In this document: positions 1-12,600 of the stretch, one piece after another | How the letters are laid out: the number at the start of each line of letters is the position of its first letter | Position numbering within the stretch: position 1 is the first letter of the stretch | From: Ursus arctos | Taxonomy: Eukaryota > Chordata > Mammalia > Carnivora > Ursidae | DNA: 64,000 nucleotides | Direction of reading: 5' to 3' | NCBI RefSeq assembly: GCF_023065955.2 | Contig: NW_026622986.1 | Span: 18,067,848 to 18,131,847, forward strand | Made by a program: the position numbers and the translations under genes | Notes under the pieces: model-generated | What the model saw: only the letters and a program-made list of their open reading frames with translations | Told to the model about the DNA's origin: nothing | Databases searched by the model: none

Positions 1-1310
1 TCTCTAAGTGATAGGGGTAGAGATGAACACATAGATTTTTCCAAATACATTTGCTTAAGAAACCCCCTTCCCCTTCTAGAGTATTCTGTGGAATGTTAGC
101 CTCATGGAAAACAACTTGAGGAATCATCTATATATAGTGACGTTTAGAATATTTTTCTTGTCAGAATTTTTAGTTTAGTTAAGGCCAAAGCAATTAAGAA
201 GAAAATTTAAAACTAGATACGATATCTAGAGAAAATAGCATGATTCTTGGCTACTTAGCATACTGTGTTTGGAATAAAGTTGTATTTTATAATTAGTTTC
301 ATTATTCGCCATGAGGTATTTTTTTATGTCCGACACTGAATTGTTATGATTCTGTGAAAATTAATTTACCCTAGGTTTGAATAACCAAACTGATAAATTA
401 TGAGTAGTATAGAGCCTTGTTATTGCCTAAATTGACAATAAAGGACTTTTTGAGAAATATATTTATAATTATATAACTGATGACACATACAACATTATAA
501 ATATTGTTATAATTTGTTTTTCCAACCTTTTCCAGGCATGTAGTACACATTGAGGAATATATAAAGAATGAATATTTTATAATATAAAAACTAGTGAATT
601 TGTAAAAATTGACACAATAGGCAGAATCAGAAGAGCATGGTTATTTTTTTTGAAACAATGATGTTTCTAGAATTCTTAAATGATATATCAACCTATGTTA
701 ACTGCAACTTCTCGTGTTTAATGATGTTTACAATTAAAATAATACAATAGCAATATAAGATTAACGGTCATAATTAACTCAGAATAGATTCTTTGAAGTG
801 GTTCAAAGGGCTTTTTATAATAAATTACTAGCCTTTAATCAGCTAATTTAAAGTTAGTACCTTTTAGAATGTGAGAAGTATGTGTTTGTCTCATAAAAAA
901 TTTAACTTAGGTTAACAAGATGAGTTTGAATGATCCGCATTCACTATACCAAATCCAAGATATGTCTGACATTCCAGCGAAAGCTTTATTTAGATGGAGT
1001 TGAGAAATCTTTGAGATAACAGGCTTTGGACTGTGCTATCTTGAGTGTTATAGTGGAGTCGTTTTCCCACCATCTTTAAGTCTCTTTCAAGCTATTTTAT
1101 GAATGAATTAAATTAGTGAAATACACATAAATCGTCTCTTTTGGATTGCTTACCCAGTTTAGAGAATGTTGACTTTAAAAGGTCACAAAATCGAATTTTG
1201 CCTCTTGGAGTGGTATTTCCACTTGGGAGGCTGGCCCTGGCTGATCTCTGCAATCCCATCCGTCCACTCACACGCAGTTGTGATAAGAGGGTGAAGTGGG
1301 AGCTAAATAG
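1..1310 (+). other. Upstream flank of the cardiac NEBL first exon
   Basis: AT-rich sequence without coding signal. It could be an intron of the longer LIM-nebulette transcript, whose first exons lie far upstream in other mammals. At 128-137 CTATATATAG fits the MEF2 consensus YTAWWWWTAR exactly. From about 1200 the base composition becomes more GC-rich toward the presumed promoter. No repeat was recognised. Confidence 0.5.
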
Positions 1311-1483
1311 GGATGAGGCCTGGGCAAGGTCACTTCTGCCAGAACTCCAGAGACTCCAAGAGCTCAAGGGTGCTGTAGTCCAGAGAAAGGACCTGTCCTC
1401 GTAAATTCAAAAAAAAAAAAAAAAAAAAAAAAGAAAAGAAAAAAGAAAAAAAACCCCAAAACTTCTATACATAAAAAGTAAAA
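1270..1483 (+). promoter_or_regulatory. Candidate core promoter and 5' leader of cardiac NEBL
   Basis: Upstream of the ATG there is an E-box CAGTTG at 1275-1280 abutting a GATA-type TGATAA at 1281-1286, and an AT-rich CTAAATAG at 1303-1310 that could serve as a TATA-like element. From 1314 to 1483 there is no ATG, consistent with a short leader. No CpG island is present, in line with a tissue-restricted promoter. The transcription start is not determinable by eye. Confidence 0.3.
1409..1460 (+). repeat. A-rich tract directly upstream of the NEBL start codon
   Basis: An unbroken run of 24 A (1409-1432), then A-runs broken by single G, ending 24 bases before the ATG. It probably lies within the 5' leader. 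No SINE head precedes it, so it looks like a simple repeat and not a retroposon tail. Confidence 0.8.
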
Positions 1484-1564
1484 ATGAGGGTCCCTGTGTT
1501 TGAGGATGCAAAAGATGAAATGGAAGAGGGAAAAACAGAGGAAGAGGAAGATGAAGACGACGTG
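1484..1564 (+). CDS. NEBL: NEBL coding exon 1: start codon and acidic N-terminus (residues 1-27)
   Basis: The 27 codons begin MRVPVFED, the known start of the full-length cardiac nebulette isoform, which decides the start. Fourteen of the 27 residues are Asp or Glu, giving the acidic head that precedes the nebulin modules. The start context is AAAATGA with A at -3, an acceptable Kozak site. The donor is GTG|gtaagt: strong intronic positions, but the exon ends in GTG rather than the usual MAG. The last codon reads Val; from memory the human residue here is Gln, so this may be a lineage change. The leader upstream is A-rich, and the exact 5' end of the exon cannot be set from sequence. Confidence 0.95.
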
Positions 1565-4500
1565 GTAAGTGGGAACACACCAGCTGAAGAAGGGTATTTG
1601 TTCCTCTAAGTTGATCATTAGAAAAAAATGCTTCCTTTCCTTGTTTTTCTGAACAGGTGTTCTTTAAGCCAGTTATTGAAGACCTGAGGATGGAATTGGC
1701 CAGAAAATGCACCAAACTCATTAGTGATGTAAGTGGCTTAAGTGATTTTTTCTTATTTTGCATTGTGTGTGTTTCATCGAATCATCGAGTTGGGGAGAAA
1801 ACCCTGCAATCATCTGTTAAAACACAATTATTTCCCAAATCATGGAGCAAAGTCCAGAAAGTTTTGTTGATTTCTTAAAGGTCACCTATACAGAGAATTT
1901 CTGTAGGAGCAGGTCTCCGTGTTCTTAATCCAGAGTGCCATCCCTTATGAATTTCACTGTCACTCTGGCATGACATTTCAGAGCACATTTCGTGGGTGAA
2001 CCGCAAAGGCTTTTAAAATTTGTATGGTGGTGAAATTTGTTTTGGGACGATCTCTGTCTAAATGAATGGTTAAAAAAAAAACATTTAGGGGATTTTTTTG
2101 AGGACTCTGATGAATGCAATAGTTTTTGAAACCAGGAAAAAATATATATCTATATATACCTTACGTGTATTTACAATTTGGGGTTCATGGGTTACTGAAC
2201 TGCATGGTAAGAAGCCTGAACTAGACGATGATGGTATTAGTAAAAAGGAGCATTTTTCTCATGACTTTTTTCATTAACTGGGATCAGTGTATATCTTATC
2301 TCCAGGGAATCCTAGAATTGTAGAACTATGCAACATATATATACACTAGTAATTATGTACTGGTAAACCAGTGAACATGTAAACTAGAATTCTAGAAGCC
2401 CAAGGAAAAAGTATTGCTCACCAGAGAAAAGCATTTAGATGCCCCTCATTAACACAACTGTAAGAGAGTTGCTGGGGCCGAGGAGAGATGACTCATGGAA
2501 AGTGAATAGGGCCTGGGGCTGTAGAGAAGCGAGCTCAATACTGGCTGTTTCTGTTGTAGTTAATGAACAAAGCGATCAGAATATTTTGCAAATGTTTGTT
2601 TTCAAAGGAGGTCAGTCCGGGGAAGTGGATGATGCATTGGCATGTTCTCTGAAGTCAACCTGCCTGCATCAATTTAACAGTAACGTTAGGGCAGGTTATG
2701 TAACCAGACTGGGCTCAGTTCCTCAAGGGCAACATCTATTACAGTATCTTTAAGTAACAGTAACACATCTGAAATGTCTGGTGAACTGTCTGGAACACTG
2801 TGAGCCCTCAAGAGATGTTAGCTGTTATTAACTACTACATCTGTAAATTACTTTTGTATCCATCCAGTCACATTTTATATATGACTCTCTGTCTCCTTGG
2901 GTTTTGTCAGAAAGAGCCAGAGGATGTGGGAATCATACTCTTTCCATACATTATGTAATTGAATTTTAAATGGAGTATTTCTTTGTGCTATTACCTGAGA
3001 GCACTAAGCTACTGCATGTGAAAGTTCCTTGTAAATGATAATAAGAATGGAATGATGACAACAACAATAACATCAGCCTAGTTAAGATTTAGCGAGGACC
3101 ATGTGCCCGGCATTGCAGCTTCTGAGGGGGGTTCGGCTGCTTTTCGCATTTTAGAGGTGAAGAAACAAAGGCTCAGAGAGGTTAAGTATTTTGCCTGGGT
3201 CACACAGTTAAGCAGTGGGGAAAAGGATTGAACCCAAAGCCCTCTAATCCTTAGCCATTCTTCTGTGTTTGCTTTTACCGTAGATTTCCCTGCACAGTTT
3301 CTCTTAGCTTTCCTATTATTGATTACACAAATATTGGTAATAGAAACGCTACCATTGAAAACCTGAAGTTTCACGGCTCCGGAAACAGTACCTCTTCCAG
3401 CATTGTTATGTTTTTTATTAAAGGGTAATTGTGGATGAGCTAAAGTGTATTATATAAACCATTGGAACTGAAGCAGCAACTTCAGTGAGTGGGTGATTTT
3501 GCTGGAGTTGTTCTGGATAAGATCATTTTTCAGTGACTGTAAAACCAGCCTCGTGGTGAGGGGCATGGCCTTTACCATTTTGCCAAGCCAAAGCCATGAT
3601 ATTCCTTTAGCGTGTAGGAGTAATTTCTCTTTATTATAGATGTATGCTGCATGGCAAAATGTCTGTACTACCTAAATACTTCGATCACAGACTGTGGCCT
3701 AATTTTTATCTGTGTACATGTTCACCTTTTGTTTTAAAATAGAATTCCATACTTTTTAAGATACTCTTAAAATTTTTGGGATTTGTATATTTACCAACGA
3801 AGAGTCTGAACAAGTACTTCTTTTGTCTCTAAAACAAAACTGAAAGGAGGAGTTCGTTCCATCATTTTAAAAACAAATTTTAATTGACACTTCCTGGAAG
3901 GACTTTATGTATTGGACCCAGTAGAATTTTCTAGTTTTTCAAAGTTTGGTTGGAAAGGTATTTATTAAATACTAACTGCTTTATCCACTGTCTGCGTCAT
4001 GGGTGTTTTTCTATGGAACCGATGAACTTACATTGGAAGTTCTCATGTTTATTATATTGTCTACATCACTAGATGGTTGTCTAAAATGTGTAGTTGAGTT
4101 TTGTTGGTCATGGAGTGAAAACAGATACAGACGTGGACGAATGGTCCTGGGGAGTTAGTTGGGAGCTCCAGTTGAGGCCCTCTCCTGCTTCTCACGGGCC
4201 CCCCCGGTTAATGGCCTACATTTCACTTAGCGCACAGGCCTTTTCCCAGGTCTCAAACTTAAAGACAGATTTTCAGATCTGTGCATTTTGTTTTCCAATC
4301 CCTTGTATCCCAGAGGGACATCGGTGTGTTTATCTGAGCCTTTCTGTCTGAAGGCGATCTGTTTGTAGCCCATGTCACCGACTGCATTTGGTGACTTGTT
4401 TGCCCGGTCTGCACGGGGCTTCAACTTGAACCTGTGAGAAGCTGCCTCACGTTCTGCTCATACAGCTAGTGGGCCACATACCTGGGATCTGAAACAAGGT

Positions 4501-4826
4501 CTGCCCGACTCCCAGACCTTGGCCATCATCATGCCGTTCCTCTCCTGCTGTGTGCTAGGCACCCACATGTACTACTGTGCTCTGTGTCAAAATGTTACCT
4601 AGGAAGGGTCTAGAGATAAGTCCAGGGACTTCCAGTTCTCCCTAGAAAGAAATGGATGTTTTTCAGGTCAGGTGGCTTCACTTTGGGGGATCCGTGTGCG
4701 GCATTTTTCCATTTTTTTACTCTTCCTGGTTTCCCTCTGCACAACTCACTGCTCCAAATTACCTGGTCCTCTGAAGCCATGTCCTTTATTTTTCTGTTAA
4801 CCACATAGTGCTTTTTATTTCCCCAG

Positions 4827-4863
<37 letters not shown>

Positions 4864-6613
4864 GCCTATTGGTCAACTATCTAATGAATTCCTTGAATAA
4901 GTCAAATCTATTAACTATACTGACCCATCAGAATCATGGATCTAGTTGCCTTTTGTCAGGTGGTCGTAGACCGTATTAGGTTAAAGGGGATATTTTTGTA
5001 TGTTTCTGATAAATTAGGCATCAAGAGTGTCTGCAGAGCAAGTTTGGGCACATCGGCATGAAGCCTGTGATGCGGTGTTTTGGTTTAACCCTTTTGAGGG
5101 TGTTCACTTGCATGGCAACAGAAAGAGCATTTTCCAGGCAAATGAACATTGTTGTGGGTAAATCTTTCCAGTGCTAAAAGCATCAGATTCCATGGCTATC
5201 CCTCCAGAGAGAGCTTTGATTGTGTTAAGAGAACCTGGGACAACAGCCTTGGTTATGAGTGTCCCCCACCCTGTGACCCCACAGTGAGGGAGCTGCAGTT
5301 CTTTCTTCCAGGGTTTGATGTATTGAGCCAATATGGCTTCATTTGCGAGAAGACTTTCTCGATACTTTTGGTTAAGAGTGCCTGTAAAAGGAGGGGCATC
5401 TGGGTGTCTCAGTAGGTTAAGTGTCTGGCTTTGGCTCACGTCATGATCTCAGGGTCCTGGGATTTAGCCCCGTATCGGGCTCCCCATTGAGTGGGTCATC
5501 TGCTGGCCTCCACCCCACAGCCCCTACCCCTGCTCACATTCTTTCTCTCTCTTCCTCAAATAAATAAATAAAATCTTAAATAAAAAGAGTGCCCATAAAA
5601 GGAAATATCCTCAGACGTTTCTACATCTGTCATTGAAGTTCAGCCAGTAGCTAATGTCATACCAAGTGAAAGAGACCAGGCTAAGAGGAGAAAGCATCAC
5701 TGAACTGATTTAACTCTAATTGTAGTTGAGACATGGTGGGATCAATGGTGGTGGTCAGAACAGCGGTAAATATTTGGGGTATCTTACTGTGTATTAAGGC
5801 ATCAACTTTGCCCACTTTTTTTTTTTTTTTCTTTTCTCAATTAGAAAGTAACTAGGATAGTATCTTGGTTATGAGTGCAGATGGCCCCCAGTGACAGGAA
5901 GACCCTAGCACAGACACAACATATAGGTGGGATTTTCACATAATGAAGCGTGGAGGTAAGAGGTCCAGTGTTGGTGCAGTGCATGTTCTCAGGCTCTCAG
6001 GTTCCTCTCCTTCTGTGTTGTCATTCTTAGTATGGTGACTTTCCTCCCTGTGATGACCTCATTGCGGCTGCATCCCTGTGACTGGGGAATGGAAAAGGTG
6101 GAGGGGCAAAGTGTCAAAGGGCTGTGTCGGCAAGTCTTTCCCCTTTGCACCAGAAACACCAGGAACACTGCTGGGAAGACTTCTACAAATGTCCTGTGGC
6201 CAGAGCTGGGCACCGGGGGTGGGGGTGGGGAGGGCAGTCACTGGCCAAGGGGAAGGAGCAAACTGTGCCTGACTTAGAACAATTCATCCTCTGGGTCTGG
6301 GCAGGGGTCTGGCTATGCTCCTAAATACATTTGGGTTCTGTTATTGGGCAAGAAGGGGGTCGCATAGGCAGTCTATCCCAATAGATGGGGCCACGGCTGT
6401 GTTTGGAAGTGGCTGTCTATTTAGTGATTTTATTTCACCTAAGATGTTGTGTCCCTCATCGGTGTAGTTCCCGTCCATTTGTCTTTTTCTATTATCCTGG
6501 TATAGGAAGGCTAACACTAAGTGGCATTCTTTATATAAAAATGTAAGATCATTTGCTTATCATCACTCAAGTTGTAAAATTCATTAGCAATACAATAGGA
6601 CTGACAATAAGCA

Positions 6614-6667
<54 letters not shown>

Positions 6668-9600
6668 GTGTATCTTTTAAACAAAGGAAGGACTGGAGAC
6701 CCCTCTTAAGACTGAGCTATTTGCCTGCACAGTGAAGGAACTAAATACTTCATCCTTATCCTGTGCTCTCGCCCTGAACATTCTGCTCAGGTCAGAGCTT
6801 ATCGGGGGCCCATGGCCATCACACATACCACTGCAGTCAAGAATGTGACTGGGAGGGGGAGAAGATGGTGGCAAAAGATAAAAATAATGAGCCAAACTTA
6901 AGCCTAATGATAGGTTATTTTCTCTCACACTTAATTATATAACGGGGATACTTTTTTTTTTCTCCTTATGATCAAAATAGCCTACTATTTATCATACTGC
7001 CATTAACGGTTTAATTACTAGTGACTGAGGAGGGTGATTTGCAGAGCCCTAAAATTATGGCTAATCTCTGAGAAGAAAAAAAAAAAGTAATTTAGTGCTC
7101 AGATAAGATAAATATGTTCCAATGTTGATTTCATGAATAAAGCAAATGTTTAATGTGGTCGACGTCTAATACCTAAGAGTCACAGCAGTGAGATATGGTA
7201 TTTTGCAATAATTTTGCTTATAATTTATCTGGTCATACCTTAGGTCGAATTATGCCCCTCAAATCAGGTTTACACGTGGTAAAATCTCTAGGTAGTATTA
7301 GTGTTGCAATATCGTGTTAGTCATGTCCTTTAAGAACCAGGTATATCGTCAACTAAACTTCACTTTTAGGTTATAATTAGGGAGACCGTGTAATTTATCA
7401 TCTGAACGGGGACATTTTTTTTCAGCGTATTTACAGCATTGGGTAGATAAACATGACTTTATTACAGGGTGATATAAATTTTAGCATATTACCTTCATCC
7501 TCTCAACTAGTCATACATTTTGCCTCACCAGTTTTCAGATTGAGTGGCAATTACCACGAGAGTGGGCTTACATTTTAGGGCCTTGTCCATAGTTCCTGAC
7601 TTCAGCACATGTGTTCATGCAGGGTCTCCCCCCAGAGTAACAATTCTGGCCTCTCCTCGAGGGGGAAAGGTGTAATTCCTTTTACTACTGAGTTTGAGAG
7701 AAGAAATGAGCATGCTCAGCTCAGCCTCTCTGGACTTTCTCTTGTGCATTTGCCTACCCATAGCATTCTGGAATGATCTCCTCTACCAGGTGGCAAACTT
7801 TCAGGGCAGATTCTGCTCTTGTTGGGGGAGGGGAGGCAGATAGGGAGGCCTATGGTTGCTCCTAAGTTGGGTAAGTTTCATTTGAGCAGAATTAATTAGT
7901 ATAAAGGAAGCTCATCGTGGCTGTAGTTTGAGCCCCTTCCTCTAATCCCAGCATGTATAGGTAATGATGCTAACAGTAATCTCCACTTGTTTGATTTCTG
8001 CCTCTACTTCTTAATTGGTTCCATCTGTCCTGATGGCTACTTGTCTTGAACTTAGAGGTAGGCAGCTATATTTTTGTTTGATTGTAGGCTTAATTGTTCA
8101 GTCAGTGGCTTGAAAGTAACAATAAACTGGGACACTTGTCGAATGAAATGAGAGTGTTGGATAATTATGCTGAGCAAGCTGGGCAGACAGGACCCATAGT
8201 CAGTGTGCGTCCGCCCACGTGATCCTTGATGATAACAGGACTCTTACTTATCTAAAGAACAGTCTTTTTTCCCCCCCCCTGTGTCTCAACCCCTTTGCGG
8301 TTCTGTGCTAGATATCCATTTATTTGATTTCGCTGGTTTTGAGCATAATTCCTCATGTTATTTACTTCAGAAAACAGACTTCCACAAGTAATTCTTCTGT
8401 TCAAAAAGGGTGCATTAAAATTGTGTTTCTTCTTTCTCATCTTCTGTAAATTATTCTCTCTTTTAGATTCATTATAAAGAAGAGTATAAAAAGTCTAAGG
8501 ACAAGTGTACATTCGTGACTGACACTCCCATGCTAAACCATGTAAAAAATATTAGTGCTTTCATTTCTGAGGTAAGGCATAAAAACAAGCAAAATGGTTT
8601 GCATTTTCATATTCTATTTATGTAGATAAAAGTCTGTGCATTAAAATTGGAGAGGAATATCTTTGAGAGCACCACTGAGTGTTGGTAATATCTACGTAAT
8701 TATGTAACCCTGTGCACAATGTCAATTAATTCTATGGTTGATATGTTTTATTATATATGTCTATATTTCGACTCCAACTCTTTCATATTTATATAGAATT
8801 ACTCTTGAAAAGAGATGTTTTATTTGATAAGTAGGAAGTACTGGAAAAGAGGTTTTAGAAATTCCATTATTTTATTTCCTAATAGGTATATTAGATATAA
8901 ATTGTTGAATATCATTTTGAAAATAAGCAAAATTTACCAGCTGATTCTATAAAACATGATATCTTTGGTAAGTAATTTTAGATCAATTTAAACTATTTTG
9001 AGAAGGATCAGTTCAACAGAGACCCTTATTATGAAACCACAGAGAAACGCACTGCATTCATTTCCCAGCTGAAAAATCATATAGTCTCTATCTGGGAGCA
9101 TTTCAAACTGCAGATTAGACTGCATTATAAAGCACCATGTTAACAGCGATTTCTGTGGGGAGGCATTTCTGTAGCCTGTGACTAGGTCACTTAGGAGAGA
9201 TAAATTTGAGAAGAGGATGAGTAAAACAGTATTGTAAACGACTAACCTCTTGTGTTCCATAAGTTACGTTGGAAAAAGGTCAACATGATATTCTCAGGAT
9301 TGCTTTCGCTGACGTGAAAACGTTTGGAAGAAAACTGGCAAATTTTCTCTTCTTGAGTACCCACATCCAAAGAGTTGTGAGAACACAAAGATTACACAGG
9401 GTCTATGCTCAATAAATTCACACTCACATCTAGTTCTGAGTGGGGGTAACATCAAAGTGTGGAAAAACGTGGTTTTGTTTTATTGGTTTTCGTTGGCTGT
9501 TATTTCTCCTGTGCAAAAACTCTCTTGATGTTTCTCATTCCTAATTGATTCTTTTTCCTGAAGGAGTTAACTGCAGAGCAAAAAAAAAAAAAAAAAGGAA

Positions 9601-12600
9601 GTAGGTAATCTGTTGTGTTACTTTCAACCTAATCTCTCTAAGAGAGATGGTGAAGGAGAGTTTCTATTTATTAGTAATGAACTTTGGGGATCACTTCGAG
9701 ACAATGCAGATTGGAGGTGGGAAGGCACAGAAACAGCAAAGAGGCACCCTCCCCGCCTCCCCACCCCCTGCAGTTGTGGTGGAAGGAGGTTAAAAACATT
9801 TGCATAAAGGAGCTCTGTCCTTTGCAGTCAAGTTCTAGACATTACATTCTACCAGCTTGTATTTTCTGGAACAACTCAAATGTCTCATTTTTCTCAGGTT
9901 TTTCTTTGCTGATCAAACACCCGAAACTCTCCATATAGACAAACAGATTTACTTTTAGAAACATGCATGGGTTGAAATAGAAGAGTAGTTATTATTTTCT
10001 TGAGCACCTCATTTTAAAGCTTTTTCTGTAATAAATTGGACTTGTCTCTTTTCAGAATATGTTCTTCACTCTAGTATCTAAGGTTAAAATGGTCTTCAGG
10101 TTTTTGAATTAATTCTGTTTCTGACGAAAGTTTTCTTTTATTCTCTGTCAATATTCACAGTAAAAAAAAGTAATGCTTATTAATTTTTTTTTCTGTTTTT
10201 TTTCCCCGCTCTAGGCAAAATACAAAGGTACCATTAAGGCGAACCTCTCCAATTCTCTTTATAAGCAGATGCCAGCCACAATTGATAGTGTCTTTGCAAG
10301 AGAAGTTACTCAGCTTCAGAGTGAGGTGTGGTTTTCCTAAATTGTTATATAACTATATAAATAAAAATTTAACCACATACAATTAGCATCTTAAAACATA
10401 TTAATATTTAAAAAATATATTTAAACATAGCAAAAAGGTTGCTTCTTGGGTATTACATATTGGATGAAAATTGGAAGCAGCTGATTCATGGGTTGTTGGT
10501 AGTCACTGGTGGGTCACAGAAAATGAAAAGGACAGGCAAATTTGTTAGTCACGTGATGCTGTTTTCCCTAATTCTAGTGACAATTATTAATAGAACAAAT
10601 TTTAATCTTATTAGGATAGCTTACTTAGATTAAAATCTGACAGCCAATATTAAACCTGTCTCTGATTTAGCATGTGATCTCTAAGTGGAGAACGTTCTTA
10701 TTCAAAGTCCCATAAAGAGTTAATGGTTAAATTCAGGATCCACAGGTCTGTGCTTCCTCAGTTAGGCAGGAGTTTCCTGAGTTTCCTTTTCTGTGGATTA
10801 TGGATTTCATTTGGAGTATCTCAGGTGGCGGTGGCCATTATAGTGATTACAAGTTGCAGACGAACTCAAGAACAGTCATCTTGTGAGCTCATTTTGAATT
10901 CAGAAGAGTAATTTTCCTCTTTTGTACATTAGACATAAGGGATACATAGTACATTTAATTTGTTGTATTTCTTAAAACAGAATTTCAAAATAGACTATTT
11001 CACCTCTTTCTTAAGTTGTTATTTTGTTTTCTCCATAGCACAGTTTTTTTTTTTTTTTAACTTTATGAATTTGCTACTCGGCTTCCTAAGTGATATAAGA
11101 GCAGGGACTTGTCTGTCTTGTTCTCTGCTCTACCCCCAAGCTTAGAACAGTCCTTTGCACACAGGGGGATAGTCAGTAAATACTGGTAAAATGGATTTTG
11201 TTGAATTCGTTGATTCCCTTTATAAGGAAATGTTTCCTTTTATGTAGTTTGTATTCTCCATGCTACATTTTAGGTTAAAAATCATAATGAACACATAGAA
11301 ATGCTTACTATGTGTCAGGTGCTGATCTATACATTTCACATATATTTATATCATTTAATCCCCGTAAGTACTCGGTGAGATAGCCCCATATCAGCGATGT
11401 GGAAACTGAAGCACAGAGGAGTCAAGGAACTTGCCTGAGATCACACAGCCAATAAATGGCAGAGTCAACACATGAACATGGATAGCCTGGCTTCAGAGTC
11501 TGGGTTCTTAACCACACTCTGTATCACCTCTTTCTTACCATTTCCACCACTCTTCTTCTTATTAAACAAGTTGACTTCTTCCCTCAGAATCTTTTTAGTT
11601 TTAAGTAGAGGATACCTAAGTAATTTTAAAATAGTCTGAAGATAAAGTACTCTTGAAAAAAACTGTGCATTGTTACCCTTTGCAGAACATCTTTAAGTAC
11701 TTTATTATTACAAATTTAAATGTCCTCTGTGTACTCATCTTGGCAGTAAGCTAATCTCAGCTGTGCAACATGAGGCTAAAAATATATGATATCAGAGTTT
11801 TGCATGGCTGACCATGACTAATATGTCCCCCCTTTTTTTTTCTCACAACATCTGGTCACCTTGCCACTTGCTGATAATGTACAGACTACTTTATAAAGCA
11901 AATAAGTATAACCCAACACTTGATATGTGACAAACAACAGTTATACAAGAAAGAAAGAATAGTCTCTTATTTTTATACTTGGGAAGGTAACCTTGTCAGA
12001 TATTTACATCCTCATTGCTGTGCTAAGTGCCCAACTTTACTCACCTTCTTATGGCAGAAACAGAACGATAGTACATGAACACGTGCAACGGAGGACTTAG
12101 TGTGCGAGACGATCCATACAGTATATTGTGGAGTCTATCCTTTCCCCCCAGAGTAAGTTGTCACTTACGTTGTTAGCATGGGTTATGCTATAATGGAGTG
12201 TGCCCCCTGGGAAAGACAGGTGTGTGCTCCCAGCACTGCCCACTGCTGTAATTAGTCACTGAACTAGTTAGTAAGGAAACACCTGGATTCTGAATAAAGT
12301 ATCTAGTTCAATGGAATAATGTAATGTAATAACATTTCTTGAGGTTTGCATAAATCAATTTTATGGTTGCTAAAATTGTAGTTCTTAGAGCTTGCCTGGT
12401 AAGAAGACTAGCAAGAAAGTAAAACTATTTGACAGTGTCTGAGAAAACTAAACAACTAACTTTTTACCGTGTCCAGATCATATCAGATTTGCGGTAACCT
12501 AAATTAGAGTAGTAGACACATTCTGGAATTTCAAGGTGGTCTGGGTTCTAATGAAAAGTCTCCTAGATTGAGGACCCTGGGTCAAAATGTTACGTTCAAA

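Larger units (their letters stand above)
1729..8466 (+). other. NEBL intron 2 (6.7 kb)
   Basis: Non-coding. It holds two MIR fragments (about 2680-2830 and 3060-3270), a (CT)n array at 4830-4861, a carnivoran SINE at 5393-5584 and a (TG)n array at 6621-6672. Nothing else recognisable was seen in 6.7-8.46 kb. Confidence 0.85.

Noticed and set aside
1141..1404. 87-codon plus-strand frame upstream of the NEBL start
   Set aside because: Not in frame or context with the known MRVPVFED start, no domain, and it overlaps the probable promoter and leader.
1407..1763. 118-codon minus-strand frame opposite exons 1 and 2
   Set aside because: Much of it is poly-Phe from the A-rich tract, and it is antisense to clear NEBL exons.
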